A stretch of 64,000 nt of DNA, taken from assembly GCF_023715445.1 (NCBI RefSeq), contig NZ_JAMBOD010000003.1, forward strand, positions 248,001 to 312,000, in the 5' to 3' direction. Both the position numbers and the translations under genes were made by a program. The stretch is from Fictibacillus nanhaiensis. GTDB taxonomy: Bacteria; Bacillota; Bacilli; Bacillales; Fictibacillaceae. The notes below the pieces were generated by a model. That model did not search any database and was not told the DNA's origin. It saw only the letters and a list, made by a program, of their open reading frames with translations. Positions within the stretch are counted from its first letter, which is position 1. Each line of letters starts with the position of its first letter. Below are positions 63,967 to 64,000 of the stretch, in pieces.

Positions 63967-64000
63967 TTATTTCGACTCCTTTGCTGTATATTGTTCTAAT
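63967..64000 (-). CDS. pdhA: Pyruvate dehydrogenase E1 component, alpha subunit (last codons only)
   Basis: Only eleven codons are present, reading [10 protein letters not shown] and TAA. The reading frame, the overlap of its end with the pdhB ribosome site and the invariant pdhA-pdhB order identify it; nothing else of the gene is visible. Confidence 0.8.
   Translation of the reverse strand, partial: LEQYTAKESK

Overview
The window is a low-GC Gram-positive chromosome segment from an endospore-forming member of the Bacillaceae. I do not assign a species; a Bacillus- or Fictibacillus-like organism fits. The evidence is gene order: read on the minus strand it runs pdhA-B-C-D, SR1, speA, yktB-suhB, the yla block (ylaF to ylaN, ftsW), pycA, ctaA/ctaB-C-D-E-F-G, the ylb block (ylbA to ylbP plus a panE-like gene), bshC, mraZ-rsmH-ftsL-pbpB-spoVD-murE-murF-mraY-murD, which is the order I know from Bacillus subtilis. 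SpoVD, YlbJ, YlaJ and GerR point to sporulation; MurE carries the diaminopimelate-type DNPR motif; bacillithiol (BshC) and an aa3-type quinol-independent cytochrome c oxidase (CtaC with fused cytochrome c domain) are Bacillaceae traits.

Layout. 1-10362: the division and cell-wall (dcw) cluster on the minus strand, with tightly packed or overlapping genes and an MraZ-type operator upstream. 10491-13477: bshC, a DUF3397 membrane protein and a ketopantoate-reductase-like gene. 13865-17033: a three-gene biotin-dependent acyl-CoA carboxylase operon with a catabolite-response (cre) candidate. 17200-32160: the ylb block (acetyltransferase, GerR, enoyl-CoA-hydratase-like protein, L32, YlbN, TmcAL, YlbL, YlbK, YlbJ, CoaD, RsmD, YlbG, RicF/YlbF, YlbE, YlbD, YlbC, YlbB, YugN-like) with small accessory genes between. 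32194-40264: a nucleotidyltransferase and the cytochrome caa3 oxidase and heme A genes. 40685-52361: pyruvate carboxylase, FtsW and the yla genes including TypA. 52378-58172: inositol monophosphatase, YktB, nitronate monooxygenase, arginine decarboxylase, the SR1 RNA/peptide and two DUF genes. 58294-64000: a BCCT osmolyte transporter and the pyruvate dehydrogenase genes, the last (pdhA) cut by the window edge.

Functionally the segment joins central carbon entry (pyruvate dehydrogenase, pyruvate carboxylase, the glycolysis-linked SR1 RNA), respiration (caa3 oxidase and heme A), peptidoglycan synthesis and division, and sporulation accessory factors. There is no prophage, insertion sequence, CRISPR array, rRNA or tRNA that I can see. 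The non-coding parts carry the less ordinary signals: a structured RNA with a strong terminator between rsmD and the next gene (26242-26406), the SR1 locus with superimposed CcpN-like and cre-like sites (56942-57170), three unrelated families of 20-21 bp tandem repeats in intergenic gaps, a degenerate copy of a long Bacillaceae intergenic repeat, and several clean palindromes at promoters. I did not find a convincing new multi-gene system; this is mainly core chromosome.
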